Shown here: positions 24,951 through 33,805 of the stretch, piece by piece | How the letters are laid out: every line of letters begins with the position of its first letter | How positions within the stretch are numbered: the stretch's first letter is position 1 | Origin: Pseudomonadota bacterium | Lineage (GTDB): Bacteria; Desulfobacterota; Desulfobacteria; Desulfobacterales; Desulfobacteraceae | NCBI GenBank assembly: GCA_018821715.1 | Contig: JAHJLN010000240.1 | Coordinates: 1 to 43,493, forward strand | Length of the DNA: 43,493 nt | Direction of reading: 5' to 3' | Translations under genes and position numbers: made by a program | Notes under the pieces: generated by a model | Database searches by the model: none | Told to the model about the DNA's origin: nothing | The model's input: the letters and a program-made list of their open reading frames with translations, nothing else

Positions 24951-26324
24951 TCAATTTTTTAAACTGTGGATGGGGGCTGGAATTTGGCCGCCATATCTGA
25001 CAAATGGATCGCAAAGATTTAAATTAGGCACCGCCATAACCCTTGCTTCACCCAGAAGACCGCCGAAATAGACCTTGTCACCGGCTTTCTTGCCCGGAAC
25101 CGGTATCAGTCTTGTGGCAGTGGTTTTTGAGTTGATCATGCCAATGGCCATTTCGTCTGCAATTATGCCGGCAAGGCATTCGATGGTAATATCCCCGGGG
25201 ATGGGTACCATATCAAGGCCCACCGAGCAGACAGAGGTCATGGCTTCCAGTTTTTCAATGGAAAGAAACCCCTTGTGGGCAGCATTGGCAATATTCAAGT
25301 CTTCGCTGACCGGGATAAAGGCACCACTCAAGCCGCCGACATGACAGCTTGCAAAGGCACCGCCTTTTTTAACGGCATCATTGAGCATGGCAAGGGCTGC
25401 GGTGGAGCCTGGAACCCCAATGTTTGTCAGCCCCAGTGCCTGAAAGATTTCACCAATGGAATCCCCCACCGTGGGTGTGGGCGCCAAAGACAGATCCACC
25501 ACTCCAAAGCTGATATTCAGGTTTTGGGCCACTTCCCTACCGATAAGTTCTCCGACCCGGGTGACCTTGCAGGCGGTTTTCTTGATGATTTCGGCAATAT
25601 CTCCAAGGGTAAGATTCGGATGGGCTTCAAGGTTTTTTTCTATGGCCCTTTTAACCACACCCGGTCCCGACACCCCGACATTAATGACGGCATCGGCAAC
25701 CCCGACACCCAGATAGGCGCCTGCCATAAACGGCATATCCTGTGGAATGTTTGAAAACACACACAGCTTTGCACAGGCAATACCGTCTTTATCAGATGTG
25801 AGTTCCGCAGCTTTCTTAATGGCGCGGGCCATGGCAAGGACAGCATCCATATTAATACCGGCTCTTGTGGTGGCCACATTCACCGAAGCACAGACCCTTT
25901 CAGTCTGGGCAAGGGCGCTTGGCAGGGCATCAATAAGGGCCTGGTCACCGGGGGCAATTCCTTTTTCCACAAGGGCTGAAAAACCGCCGATGAAATCAAT
26001 ATTCACAAGCTTTGCTATTGCATTGAGCTCATGGGCAATGTCCACCATCTGATCCGATGAAAAGCAGGCCCCCACAAGGGCAATGGGGCTTATGGAGATC
26101 CGTTTGTTTACAACTTTTATGCCATATTTTTCACCGACAGCATCACACATTGTCACAAGATTTCGGGCATGGGTGATGATTTTTTTTCGGATGTTTTTTT
26201 TAAACATTTCAAGGTCGTGGCTGATACAGTCAAAAAGATTTACCCCCAGGGTCACGGCACGGACATCCAGATTTTCGTTTTTTACCATTTCTATGGTGGA
26301 TATGATTTCATGATCTTCAAACAT
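24951..26324 (-). CDS. UPF0210 (DUF711, PFL-like) family protein
   Basis: At 457 residues, with 'NLDVRAVTLGVNLFDCISHD' near the start and 'FIGGFSALVEKGIAPGDQALIDALP' in the first third. Further blocks include 'VCASVNVATTRAGINMDAV', 'GVADAVINVGVSGPGVV' and 'GGAFASCHVGGLSGAFIPVSEDL'. These are hallmarks of UPF0210, a family related in fold to glycyl radical enzymes but without an obvious glycyl-radical loop; biochemical role unknown. In many bacteria it is encoded next to a small ACT-domain protein, as here (26339-26893), which suggests regulation by an amino acid. Intergenic distances of 14 and 7 bases place it inside the ribF-to-radical-SAM run. Confidence 0.9.
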   Translation of the reverse strand: MFEDHEIISTIEMVKNENLDVRAVTLGVNLFDCISHDLEMFKKNIRKKIITHARNLVTMCDAVGEKYGIKVVNKRISISPIALVGACFSSDQMVDIAHELNAIAKLVNIDFIGGFSALVEKGIAPGDQALIDALPSALAQTERVCASVNVATTRAGINMDAVLAMARAIKKAAELTSDKDGIACAKLCVFSNIPQDMPFMAGAYLGVGVADAVINVGVSGPGVVKRAIEKNLEAHPNLTLGDIAEIIKKTACKVTRVGELIGREVAQNLNISFGVVDLSLAPTPTVGDSIGEIFQALGLTNIGVPGSTAALAMLNDAVKKGGAFASCHVGGLSGAFIPVSEDLNIANAAHKGFLSIEKLEAMTSVCSVGLDMVPIPGDITIECLAGIIADEMAIGMINSKTTATRLIPVPGKKAGDKVYFGGLLGEARVMAVPNLNLCDPFVRYGGQIPAPIHSLKN

Positions 26325-26338
26325 GCGTTTTTCCTAAA

Positions 26339-26893
26339 TTAAATTTTATTGATGGCATTAAAGATGTTTTTATGCTGGATCCGGATATCCAGGTCCAGTT
26401 CTTCTGCTGTTTGCCTTAAAGCTTCAAACAGCTTTGCCGTATCAATGTCCTGTGTAATAAATACCTGGTAGGACATGATATTGGCGTTTGGATCACGGCC
26501 GCCTTTAAACACGGCCTTGAGGTTTTCAATATTGACATTGTGCCGGGCAATGATGCTTGAAAATCTTGCCACAAGTCCTTTTTGATCCGGGCCGATGGTG
26601 GTGATTAAAAAGGTTTCACCTTTTAACGGCTCTTTACCGATTTTGCCGCCGTCAATCGTATCGACATGAATACTGAGTCCGGATGCGGTTGTTTTTTTTA
26701 TCAGCGTTTGGGACAGCATTTCAAGATCCTTGTCCGGTGGTGGATCAACAATAAAAAAACCGGCAAACTGGGATTGCAGGATCATCTGATTGACATTCTC
26801 AAGATTGCAGCCAAGTTCATATAAAATATTGGAAACCTGGGAAATAATACCCGGTCTGTCCTTACCAAGGACAGTGATTATGACTTTGTTCAT
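26339..26893 (-). CDS. Double ACT-domain protein (GcvR/UPF0237-like)
   Basis: Two ACT domains are visible. The first starts MNKVIITVLGKDRPGIISQVSNIL. The second (about residue 95 on) has 'FLITTIGPDQKGLVARFSSIIARHNVNIENLKAVF'. The 'GKDRPGI' and 'GPDQKGL' turns are where amino acids bind in this family. GcvR-type proteins act as small-molecule sensors without their own DNA-binding domain. Its position just upstream of the UPF0210 gene matches the recurrent pairing of these families, so I infer that it senses a ligand for that protein. It starts 11 bases after rpe ends. Confidence 0.88.
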   Translation of the reverse strand: MNKVIITVLGKDRPGIISQVSNILYELGCNLENVNQMILQSQFAGFFIVDPPPDKDLEMLSQTLIKKTTASGLSIHVDTIDGGKIGKEPLKGETFLITTIGPDQKGLVARFSSIIARHNVNIENLKAVFKGGRDPNANIMSYQVFITQDIDTAKLFEALRQTAEELDLDIRIQHKNIFNAINKI

Positions 26894-26904
26894 TTGTAAC
26901 CTTT

Positions 26905-27555
26905 TTACATATGTTGACGTAAGTTTAAAATAGCGTCCTTGTAATTATCCGTGTTAAAGATGGCGGACCCGGCAACAAAGGAGGAGGCGCCGGCCATGGA
27001 AACAGCATTGATGGTATCTTTATTGATACCGCCATCCACCTGGATGATGGCATCACAATTTTTTGCCTTGAGCAGAGCAGACAGGGCTTTGATTTTTTCA
27101 ATGCTGGAGTCAATAAATTTCTGGCCGCCGAATCCGGGATTCACACTCATGATCAGGACAAAGTCAAGTTGATCGATACTCCATTCTATGGTGGATATGG
27201 GTGTTGCCGGATTCAGTGCGACACCTGCCTTTACCCCAAAACTTTTAATCAGCTGAAGACTGCGGTGAAGATGGGTGCAGGCTTCTGCATGAACCGAGAT
27301 GTAATCTGCTCCTGCTCTGGCAAATTCAGGGATGATCAGATCTGGTTTTTCAATCATCAAATGGACATCAAGAATAAGATTGGAGGCTTTCTTGCACGCT
27401 TCAACAATAAGGGGGCCATAGGTGATGTTGGGAACAAACTGTCCATCCATGACATCAATGTGTATCCAGTCGGCACCTGCTGTTTCAACTAAGTTTAATT
27501 CGTCACCAAGTCTGGTGAAATCGGCTGATAAAATTGAGGGAGCGATGATTCCCAT
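26905..27555 (-). CDS. rpe: Ribulose-phosphate 3-epimerase
   Basis: Interconverts ribulose 5-phosphate and xylulose 5-phosphate in the pentose phosphate pathway. TIM-barrel motifs of the family are all present: APSILSADF, IHIDVMDGQFVPNITYG, LDVHLMIEKPD, SVHAEAC, SVNPGFGGQKF, VDGGINKDT and GSAIF. The start ATG at 27555 (MGIIAPSIL) has an AGGAG site seven bases upstream; a longer frame starting at 27588 would add unrelated residues. The 5' end overlaps the 3' end of the PASTA-protein gene by 61 bases, an unusually long overlap. Confidence 0.95.
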   Translation of the reverse strand: MGIIAPSILSADFTRLGDELNLVETAGADWIHIDVMDGQFVPNITYGPLIVEACKKASNLILDVHLMIEKPDLIIPEFARAGADYISVHAEACTHLHRSLQLIKSFGVKAGVALNPATPISTIEWSIDQLDFVLIMSVNPGFGGQKFIDSSIEKIKALSALLKAKNCDAIIQVDGGINKDTINAVSMAGASSFVAGSAIFNTDNYKDAILNLRQHM

Positions 27556-28547
27556 AGTAAATCTCCTGTTGTGGTATCCTCTTTCCAAGGATCAATGATG
27601 ATGGCTTTTACAAGGACATGGTCAATAAAAAAATTCAGTTTGGCCTTGATTCCTGCAGGCACCATTATGTTTATATCTGTGCCGGGTTTCATATAACCGT
27701 TGTAAAGGTCTAATATAGGTCCGAACATGTCGGTTTCAACCCTGACATGACGGTTTAAAAATCCGGGAGGTAAAGCGTGTGTTAAAAGGATAATGCTAGT
27801 TAATTTATCCGGGGGCATTTGTCTGTTTTTTTCAGAATTGTTGACAATAAGGGTAATAGGAGTGTTTCCGGTCACACGGCTGCCGGTTTCAGGTGTCTGG
27901 GATAAAACAATTCCAAAGTCCCGGGTTAGATCCACATTGGACAGGATGCTGGAAATCCCAAGGTGATGCGCTGCAACCACAAGGGAGGCATTTTCAAGCC
28001 TTAATCCTGTAAGATCCGGCATGACAAAACCTTTGGGCATATCTCCCCTGCTGACAAGCAGATCGCAAAAAGATGCTTTTAAGGCAGTGGAATATGGTTC
28101 CGGGTATTGTGAAATCACACTGTCTTTTTCTGTCTGGGCTGAATAGGTAACAACAATGCGCCCTTTTTGAAATTCGTTTTTTTCAAGAAGAATAAGGGCC
28201 TGTTTAAGGGGGATTTGTCTTAAATCCGGAAGTATATTTTCTTTTTTTCCTTTTGAAATATAGATGACGACATCTCGGCCTTTTTTTATAGTGGCCCCTG
28301 GCTGGGGGTCCTGGGAAAGAACAGCATATTTGGGGATGGCATCATCATACCGGGTGCCGTATAGTTTTGCATTCAATCCCATGTTGGTAAGGGTTTCCAA
28401 TACATAAAGGATGTTTTTCCCGGTCAGTTCCGGCAGAACAATTTCATCGGCACTCTGCGTAAAAACACGGATGGCGTAGTAGGCAATACCGCCTGCCACC
28501 ATAAATGCCGCCAGGAAAATCATTATATATTTTAAGACAGATTTCAC
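27495..28547 (-). CDS. Membrane-anchored protein with three PASTA domains
   Basis: One N-terminal membrane segment (about residues 7-28) is followed by three PASTA repeats: from VLPELTGKNI (about 37), NILPDLRQIPL (about 104) and FVMPDLTGLRL (about 174). Each ends in the typical 'QxPxPG' region, e.g. SQDPQPGATIKKG. A C-terminal region of about 110 residues (VETDMFGPILDLYNGYMKPG onward) is not PASTA. There is no kinase or transpeptidase domain. PASTA repeats bind muropeptides in other proteins; a periplasmic peptidoglycan-related role is inferred. Position between rsmB and rpe is a recurrent arrangement in deltaproteobacteria, in my recollection. Its end runs 61 bases into rpe. Confidence 0.88.
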   Translation of the reverse strand: MKSVLKYIMIFLAAFMVAGGIAYYAIRVFTQSADEIVLPELTGKNILYVLETLTNMGLNAKLYGTRYDDAIPKYAVLSQDPQPGATIKKGRDVVIYISKGKKENILPDLRQIPLKQALILLEKNEFQKGRIVVTYSAQTEKDSVISQYPEPYSTALKASFCDLLVSRGDMPKGFVMPDLTGLRLENASLVVAAHHLGISSILSNVDLTRDFGIVLSQTPETGSRVTGNTPITLIVNNSEKNRQMPPDKLTSIILLTHALPPGFLNRHVRVETDMFGPILDLYNGYMKPGTDINIMVPAGIKAKLNFFIDHVLVKAIIIDPWKEDTTTGDLLWESSLPQFYQPISPDLVTN

Positions 28548-29906
28548 TTAGGGCTTTGATTTCCTCTTTAAACGAGCTGCAAAAAAGCCATCCATATTGT
28601 TTGCATTTGGATATGTTTTTAAAAAACCGTCACAGGTCATTAATACAGAATAAGTATCAGATTGAAAATCTTTATCAATTGAAAAATCTTTTCTTTTTTC
28701 TAAAAAGGGTTGAATTACATCTTCATTTTCTTCTTTTTCACAGGAACACACGGCATAGACAAGGAGTCCGCCGGGTTTAACCAGGTTTGCTGCGGCAGTG
28801 AGCATTTTTTTTTGTTTTCCTGCAAGTCGTGTGATATCATTTTTTGAGCGTTTCCATTTTGTATCAGGATTCCGCCGAAGTACGCCAAGCCCTGTGCAGG
28901 GTGCATCCAGCAGGACACGGTCAAAATAAAAATCAAACGCTTTGATGGACGTTTTTAACAGGTCCAACGGCTTTGTCTGGATAATATCAATACCCAGCCT
29001 TTTTGAATCTGATTGAAGACAGTCCAGTTTTTTAGATTCAATATCAACGGCAACCACTACCCCTTTGTTTTCCATCAGCTGGGCAATATGACCGGTTTTC
29101 CCCCCAAATCCGGCACAGGCATCCAGAATTTTTTCTCCTGGCCTGGGGGCCAGAAACTGGGTGACCATCTGTGCGGCTTCATCCTGGATCTGGAAAAAGC
29201 CGTTATTAAATGATTCAAATTCATGGATAGGGATACTGGGACTGGTAAAACGGATTCCTTGAGTGGCAAATTCCGTTAGCTGAACGGTTTTGACAATCAG
29301 TGAGAGTTTTTGCGCAAGGGATTGCCGGTCAATTTTCAGGGTATTGGTTCGAAGGGTGATTTTAGGAATGGTATTAATTTGCTGGCAAAGCAATGCTGTT
29401 TTTTCAAATCCAAAGACATGGACCCATTTTTTTGATAACCATAAAGGAAGAGAATATCGGATAGAAATGAATTTTGAGGCATCTTTTTTTTTATCGGGTA
29501 AAGAAACGGTTGAAAAATTATCTGCCGCATTTCTTAATACCGCATTAATAAACCCGGCGGTTTTTTTGTCCAATAGTTTTTTTGCAATATCAACACTTGA
29601 GTTCACCACAGCAAAGGCAGGGATTCTGTCCATATACAGCAGTTGAAAAAGGGCGATTCTCAATACGTATAACGGTTTGATATCGATTTTTTCCGGCACT
29701 ATGTTGGAAAAGGCACGAAGGGTCCAGTCAATGGCTCCTCTTTGGCGAAGCACGCCGAATATCAAAGCATTACAAAGATTTCTATCCTGCTTGGAAAGAA
29801 GGGATATGGCATCTGAATAACTTTCCAGGCTTTTATCAAGGGTATGGGATGAATTGTGCCAGAAAAGTAAAACATTTAAGGCTATGTGTCTGGGGTCCTT
29901 AATCAT
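28548..29906 (-). CDS. rsmB: 16S rRNA (cytosine-967-C5)-methyltransferase
   Basis: Methylates C967 of 16S rRNA. The N-terminal NusB-like helical domain includes 'DRNLCNALIFGVLRQRGAIDW'. The methyltransferase core has motif I LDACAGFGGKTGHIAQ, motif IV LLDAPCTGLGVLRRNPD (one active-site Cys) and motif VI AVCSCEKEENED (the second Cys, in the usual YSTCS position). Length 452 fits RsmB/Sun. The stop is adjacent to the start of the PASTA gene and its start adjoins the fmt stop, so the genes are tightly packed in the operon. Confidence 0.94.
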   Translation of the reverse strand: MIKDPRHIALNVLLFWHNSSHTLDKSLESYSDAISLLSKQDRNLCNALIFGVLRQRGAIDWTLRAFSNIVPEKIDIKPLYVLRIALFQLLYMDRIPAFAVVNSSVDIAKKLLDKKTAGFINAVLRNAADNFSTVSLPDKKKDASKFISIRYSLPLWLSKKWVHVFGFEKTALLCQQINTIPKITLRTNTLKIDRQSLAQKLSLIVKTVQLTEFATQGIRFTSPSIPIHEFESFNNGFFQIQDEAAQMVTQFLAPRPGEKILDACAGFGGKTGHIAQLMENKGVVVAVDIESKKLDCLQSDSKRLGIDIIQTKPLDLLKTSIKAFDFYFDRVLLDAPCTGLGVLRRNPDTKWKRSKNDITRLAGKQKKMLTAAANLVKPGGLLVYAVCSCEKEENEDVIQPFLEKRKDFSIDKDFQSDTYSVLMTCDGFLKTYPNANNMDGFFAARLKRKSKP

Positions 29907-30854
29907 CTAAACATCAAATTTTTCAGGCGGTTCAATTTTATGGCCGCATAAAAATTGCATGGCGTTTAATCGTTTTCCTGATGCGCCCATCAATTCAAGG
30001 ATGGTAAGGCTGCCGTTCCCTGTGGCAACCTGGATGCCGTCTTTATCGCAATGGAAAATAACACCTGGCGCATGATCGCAACGGTCATCCCCGGGTCTTG
30101 CGGTAAAAATTTTAATGGGCCTGCTGCCAAGACGGGTTAAGGCTCCCGGCCAGGGGGTCATGGCATTAATATGGGCCAGGATCTGCCTGTTTGATAGATT
30201 CCAGTTGATCATACCGTCGCTTTTTTTCAGCAGTTTTACATAGGTGGCCTTTGAGTGATCCTGGGGCACGGGGGTAAGACGGTTTTCAAGAAGGGTGTCA
30301 AGAGTTTGAACAATAAGATCCGCGCCCAATGCCCCCAGCCGGTCATTGAGATCCTGGGCCGTATCGGTATCAGATATGGGGGTTGTACAGGTTAAAAGAA
30401 TGTCTCCTGCATCCATATCCTTTGCCATGACCATGGTGGTGATCCCTGTGATTTTGTCCCTATTCAGGATGGCTGCCTGGATGGGGGATGCCCCTCTGTA
30501 TTTGGGTAAAAGGGAAGCATGGATATTAACAGGGAAGACCTTTGGAATATCTAAAATTTCTTGGGAAAGAATCTGTCCAAAGGCGGCCACAACAAAAAAA
30601 TCAGGTGCAAGGGATGAAAGCCTTTCTTTTGCCTCTGGTGTATTGATCTTTTCCGGTTGAAAAACATCAAGGCCAAGGGTTAAGGCAGCTGTCTTTACAG
30701 GTGAGGGCGCAAGCTTTTTTCCTCTGCCCTTGGGCCGGTCCGGTTGCGTGACAACCAGGCTTACATGATACTGCTTTTGAGCTGCAAGCCGTTGTAACGC
30801 AGGAACACTGAAATCCGGCGTGCCCATGTATATGATAGTGGCCTTTTTTTTCAC
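29907..30854 (-). CDS. fmt: Methionyl-tRNA formyltransferase
   Basis: Formylates Met-tRNAfMet to make the initiator tRNA. The formyltransferase domain has [14 protein letters not shown] at the start. [23 protein letters not shown] holds the Asn-His and 'SLLPKYRG' catalytic region, and [16 protein letters not shown] follows. The C-terminal OB-like domain contains '[14 protein letters not shown]'. 315 residues, normal. Its start overlaps the stop of def by four bases; fmt and def are a classic pair since formylation and deformylation are linked. Confidence 0.96.
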   Translation of the reverse strand: MKKKATIIYMGTPDFSVPALQRLAAQKQYHVSLVVTQPDRPKGRGKKLAPSPVKTAALTLGLDVFQPEKINTPEAKERLSSLAPDFFVVAAFGQILSQEILDIPKVFPVNIHASLLPKYRGASPIQAAILNRDKITGITTMVMAKDMDAGDILLTCTTPISDTDTAQDLNDRLGALGADLIVQTLDTLLENRLTPVPQDHSKATYVKLLKKSDGMINWNLSNRQILAHINAMTPWPGALTRLGSRPIKIFTARPGDDRCDHAPGVIFHCDKDGIQVATGNGSLTILELMGASGKRLNAMQFLCGHKIEPPEKFDV

Positions 30855-31375
30855 TGGGCCTTCATCAGTTTAGCAACTTTTTTTTTATAGATAGATCTTT
30901 TTAACAGGCTGATCCTGTCGATAAACAAAATTCCGTCAAGGTGATCGATTTCATGCTGCATGATCACGGCAAGAATCCCATGGGCTTCAAATTCAAGCGC
31001 TTTGCCGCCAATATCAAGCGCCTTGACAACAACAGTCTCATATCGATTCACATCCGCACTGTAATCCACTACACTTAAACAGGCTTCCTGATCTGAAACA
31101 ATGCTGCCTGAAGAATGAATGATCTCAGGGTTGATCAAGGCGGTGAAGTCTTTTGATGAACCATCATCCTCCGGGTTTGCAGCATTTGAATCATAAACGA
31201 TAATTCGTTTGTTTACACCGACCTGGGGAGCTGCAAGCCCGACCCCCGGTGCCTCAAACATGGTTTCTCCCATGTCCTCAACCAGTTTTTTTATTTCATC
31301 AGTTATGCCGTCCACCTTGACAGATGGTTGCAATAAAGATTTTTCAGGATATGTTAAAATCTTAAGAATGGCCAT
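30851..31375 (-). CDS. def: Peptide deformylase
   Basis: Removes the N-terminal formyl group from nascent proteins using a metal ion. Motif 1 [10 protein letters not shown], motif 2 EACLSV and motif 3 QHEIDHLDG are in order at normal spacing in 174 residues. Motif 2 is normally EGCLS; the Gly is Ala here, while the metal ligand Cys and the two His of HEIDH are kept, so activity is expected. The start lies inside the end of ribF (14-base overlap) and the stop overlaps fmt. Confidence 0.95.
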   Translation of the reverse strand: MAILKILTYPEKSLLQPSVKVDGITDEIKKLVEDMGETMFEAPGVGLAAPQVGVNKRIIVYDSNAANPEDDGSSKDFTALINPEIIHSSGSIVSDQEACLSVVDYSADVNRYETVVVKALDIGGKALEFEAHGILAVIMQHEIDHLDGILFIDRISLLKRSIYKKKVAKLMKAQ

Positions 31376-32306
31376 TTTTTTCTAAGATGTCCTTTGAAAT
31401 TTCAATATCGGTTTTAATTTGTTCGGAAAGCTCATGAATATTGGAAAATTTTTTTTCATCCCTCAGCCGTTTAATCATATTGACCCGGATTCGCGTATCA
31501 TAAATATCATGGTTAAAGTCCAGGATATGCACTTCAATGGTAAACATCTGGTCACCAAAGGTAGGTGAAAATCCAATATTTGCCACCCCTTTAAAGTTCC
31601 CCTTACTTGTTTCTACAGTAACGGCATAAACCCCTAATTTGGGACATAATTCATCATGAAGTTTTATATTGGCCGTGGGAAACCCTAACTGGCTGCCGCC
31701 ACGCTTACGGCCTTTGATGACTTTCCCCCTTATCTGGTAGTGACGGCCAAGATATTTCATGGCCTGATCAACCTTTCCATCCATAACAATTTCACGTATT
31801 CTTGTGCTGCTGATTCTTTCAAGGTTTGAATCCGTATCATTGGTCCAGGCAGAAACAATGGTTTGAAAACCAAGTTTTTTGCCTTCTGCTTTTAAAAGAT
31901 CAATGTTCCCCAGTCTGTCTTTTCCAAACGAGTAATCCGCACCAATAATGATCGCTTTCATCCCGATTTTATTCACAAGAAGTGTTTCAATAAAATCATG
32001 AGCCGTAATGGCGGCAAACTCCATGTTAAACGGAATACACAACAAAATGTCGATACCGCATTTTTTAATGAGTTCAAGCTTCTGGTCACGCCGTGTAATC
32101 AAAGGCGGGCCTGAAATCCCCAGTGCTTTTAAAGGGTGGGGATCAAATGTCATGGCGACTGAGGTGCCGTTGAGTTGTTTGGCTTTTTCAATGACCTGCT
32201 GAAAAAGACTTTGATGTCCTTTATGAACACCGTCAAAATTGCCAATGGTGATGACGGCATTTTTAAACGGGCTGCTGATTTGATCTAAATTTTCAATTAA
32301 TTCCAT
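31362..32306 (-). CDS. ribF: Bifunctional riboflavin kinase / FAD synthetase
   Basis: Converts riboflavin to FMN and then FAD. The N-terminal nucleotidyltransferase has [26 protein letters not shown] and the '[11 protein letters not shown]' region. The C-terminal kinase has '[14 protein letters not shown]', 'GVYAVTV' and '[13 protein letters not shown]'. The length of 314 is typical. It is the first gene of the ten-gene minus-strand run ending at the radical SAM gene. A weak sigma-70-like promoter (TTGCTT 32387-32382, TATATA 32364-32359) lies upstream. No FMN riboswitch structure was seen in the short leader. Confidence 0.95.
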   Translation of the reverse strand: MELIENLDQISSPFKNAVITIGNFDGVHKGHQSLFQQVIEKAKQLNGTSVAMTFDPHPLKALGISGPPLITRRDQKLELIKKCGIDILLCIPFNMEFAAITAHDFIETLLVNKIGMKAIIIGADYSFGKDRLGNIDLLKAEGKKLGFQTIVSAWTNDTDSNLERISSTRIREIVMDGKVDQAMKYLGRHYQIRGKVIKGRKRGGSQLGFPTANIKLHDELCPKLGVYAVTVETSKGNFKGVANIGFSPTFGDQMFTIEVHILDFNHDIYDTRIRVNMIKRLRDEKKFSNIHELSEQIKTDIEISKDILEKNGHS

Positions 32307-32335
32307 GGGTACCTTTTAAATTTGGAACAATAATC

Positions 32336-32364
32336 TTGACAAAACTCATAAACACATATATATA
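32336..32364 (+). promoter_or_regulatory. Strong sigma-70-like promoter for the tRNA-Leu pair
   Basis: TTGACA (32336-32341) and TATATA (32359-32364) with a 17-base spacer, about 65 bases before the first tRNA. The -35 is the perfect consensus and the -10 matches five of six. The TATATA is self-complementary and can also serve a minus-strand promoter. Confidence 0.7.
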
Positions 32365-32387
32365 GCCTAACTGTCATTTTTAAGCAA
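32359..32387 (-). promoter_or_regulatory. Possible ribF promoter sharing the TATATA hexamer
   Basis: On the minus strand TTGCTT (32387-32382), 17 bases, TATATA (32364-32359). The -35 is weak. The -10 is the same six base pairs as the tRNA promoter's -10, so the two would exclude each other. Confidence 0.4.
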
Positions 32388-32428
32388 TCTTTAATTGTAT
32401 GGAAACGTGCAGTTGAAGAGGGCCTGAT

Positions 32429-32515
32429 GCCGAAGTGGCGGAATTGGTAGACGCACCAGTTTCAGGGACTGGCGAGCGTATGCTTGTGGGAGTTCGAATC
32501 TCCCCTTCGGCACCA
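32429..32515 (+). tRNA. tRNA-Leu (anticodon CAG)
   Basis: An 87-base cloverleaf with encoded CCA. Acceptor arm GCCGAAG pairs with CTTCGGC; D arm has TGGCGGAATTGGTAGACGC; anticodon loop TTCAGGG gives CAG (reads CUG). A long variable arm typical of leucine tRNAs follows, then the T arm with GTTCGAATC. Confidence 0.95.
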
Positions 32516-32537
32516 AATGGCATCCCTAAAGGGGTAA

Positions 32538-32622
32538 GCCGAAGTGGTGGAATTGGTAGACACGCTAGACTTAGGATCTAGTGCCGCGAGGTGTGAAGGT
32601 TCAAGTCCTTTCTTCGGTACCA
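32538..32622 (+). tRNA. tRNA-Leu (anticodon TAG)
   Basis: An 85-base cloverleaf with encoded CCA, 22 bases after the first. Acceptor GCCGAAG pairs with CTTCGGT (one G-T pair); D arm GTGGAATTGGTAGACACGC; anticodon loop CTTAGGA gives TAG (reads CUA and relatives). A long variable arm and GTTCAAGTC T loop confirm leucine type. Confidence 0.95.
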
Positions 32623-32631
32623 TATACAGAT

Positions 32632-32677
32632 AAAGGCTTTACAGAGATTTATGACTCTTCTTTGTAAAGCCTTTTTT
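32632..32677 (+). terminator. Intrinsic terminator of the tRNA-Leu operon
   Basis: AAAGGCTTTACA (32632-32643) pairs with TGTAAAGCCTTT (32663-32674) around a 19-base loop and runs into a T-rich tract. It lies ten bases after the second tRNA. Confidence 0.85.
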
Positions 32678-33032
32678 CTTTTGGGTGACATATAGGTGAC
32701 ATCCGAGCATTCTTACTACTCACAAATTTGTATCCATAAAAAGATTATACACGTTTTTATGAATCCTAAAATTTAGTCCCGATCTAAAAGGGCCTTTTGA
32801 CCCATACCAGGACTTCAATTGCTGAAGCATCCTTTTCCATTAAGCTGCCAAAATAAACAAAATACAGCTTCATATTTGAATATAATTGGCAGGATCTGAG
32901 ATTCAATTTGATATAAAAAACACTGTGGGATAATGGGTTTGATTAAACTTGTCAGAAAATAAAGATTAACGTTTAATGGTCCGCTGCATCAACCAGGATT
33001 ATGCCGGATTCATGTGCTATGTTCAGTGCCTT
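32678..33032. other. Gene-poor AT-rich stretch after the tRNAs
   Basis: No supported gene. It begins with GGTGACATATAGGTGACAT, a short tandem repeat of GGTGACAT(A). Minus-strand codons around 32789-32873 form only a short 29-codon frame without a ribosome binding site. The right end carries the first copy of the diverged repeat (32911-33003). Confidence 0.6.
32911..33003. repeat. Diverged direct repeat, copy A
   Basis: Shares ordered blocks with 33806-33893: TATAAAAAACAyTGTGGG, then TAAACTT or AAAACTT, then an A-rich block with AAAATA or AAAATATA, then TTTrATGGTCCG, then GATTATG. It lies about 30 bases past the stop of the minus-strand GNAT gene. Confidence 0.55.
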
Positions 33033-33506
33033 TTATTTAATGAATAACCTCATTGTCTCTGGTGAAGATACAAAACCTGCTTTTTCATAAATTGGCTTTC
33101 CAGCATCACTCGCATTGAGAAGCATGCGACTAATCCCGTTCTCTTGACAATATTGGATTGCTCTATCAACTATCTTCTGGGCGCATTTTTTCTGACGATG
33201 GGTCTTTTTTGTATACATGCTATGCAGGTACGCAATGTTATGACCTAAATCGGATGGGACAGGAACAAAACTTACGATTGTAATAGCACCACTGGCAAGG
33301 ATCTCATCATCATTTTCGATAACCCACGCCTTACAAACTCCTTCTGGAATTTGCTTGGAAATTTTATCAATATATGCAAATTCGAGCTCTTGAGCTCTAT
33401 TAATTTCAATTCTCAGGCCTTTTTGTTCCCAGATTTCTTGAAACATTTTTTTATGGTGTTTTGCCAAGATTTGCACATCATCAAGTGTTGCATCTCGAAC
33501 ATTCAT
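33033..33506 (-). CDS. GNAT-family N-acetyltransferase
   Basis: A 157-residue single GNAT domain starting MNVRDATLDDVQILAKHH. The central strands include 'AWVIENDDEILASGAITI'. The acetyl-CoA region 'YLHSMYTKKTHRQKKCAQKIVDRAI' takes the place of the usual Q/RxxGxG/A loop and is imperfect (RQKKCA). The C-terminus has the typical 'LNASDAGKPIYEKAGFVSS'. The acceptor is unknown. It stands alone in an AT-rich accessory region with no close neighbour, so it may be a horizontally acquired single gene. Confidence 0.85.
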   Translation of the reverse strand: MNVRDATLDDVQILAKHHKKMFQEIWEQKGLRIEINRAQELEFAYIDKISKQIPEGVCKAWVIENDDEILASGAITIVSFVPVPSDLGHNIAYLHSMYTKKTHRQKKCAQKIVDRAIQYCQENGISRMLLNASDAGKPIYEKAGFVSSPETMRLFIK

Positions 33507-33672
33507 TTCAATTCTTCCTGCTTAAAGTTGTATATCGTGTTTCCACTTAACGTTGGTATACAGGTCAGTGTATCATGCAATTTTGAATGATATCCGACCG
33601 AACAAATTCAAATTCAACTTCAGATCTGAAAATCCATATCAACATCGCTGAACCCTGTAAAGTCATTTCAAA

Positions 33673-33698
33673 AATTATATTTTGGTGAAAATATAATT
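33673..33698. repeat. Perfect 11-bp inverted repeat
   Basis: AATTATATTTT (33673-33683) and AAAATATAATT (33688-33698) around the loop GGTG. In RNA this is a weak AT-only hairpin; in DNA it could be a protein-binding palindrome. Confidence 0.6.
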
Positions 33699-33805
33699 GA
33701 TTCAGAAAAGATCCGTCAGAATGTTCTATATTGAAGATTAGAGATAATTTTTGTTCCGTACCCGGGAAAACACTTTTTCCAGGCCCTGCTGAAATGTGAT
33801 AAATA

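Noticed and set aside
32575-32698. Minus-strand 38-codon frame over the second tRNA and its terminator
   Set aside because: It overlaps a complete tRNA and hairpin; composition is forced by those elements. Not an integrase remnant.
32789-32873. tRNA-like or small-peptide sequence on the minus strand
   Set aside because: A D-arm-like and a 5-bp stem-loop are present but there is no T arm or acceptor pairing, and the 29-codon frame has no ribosome binding site.
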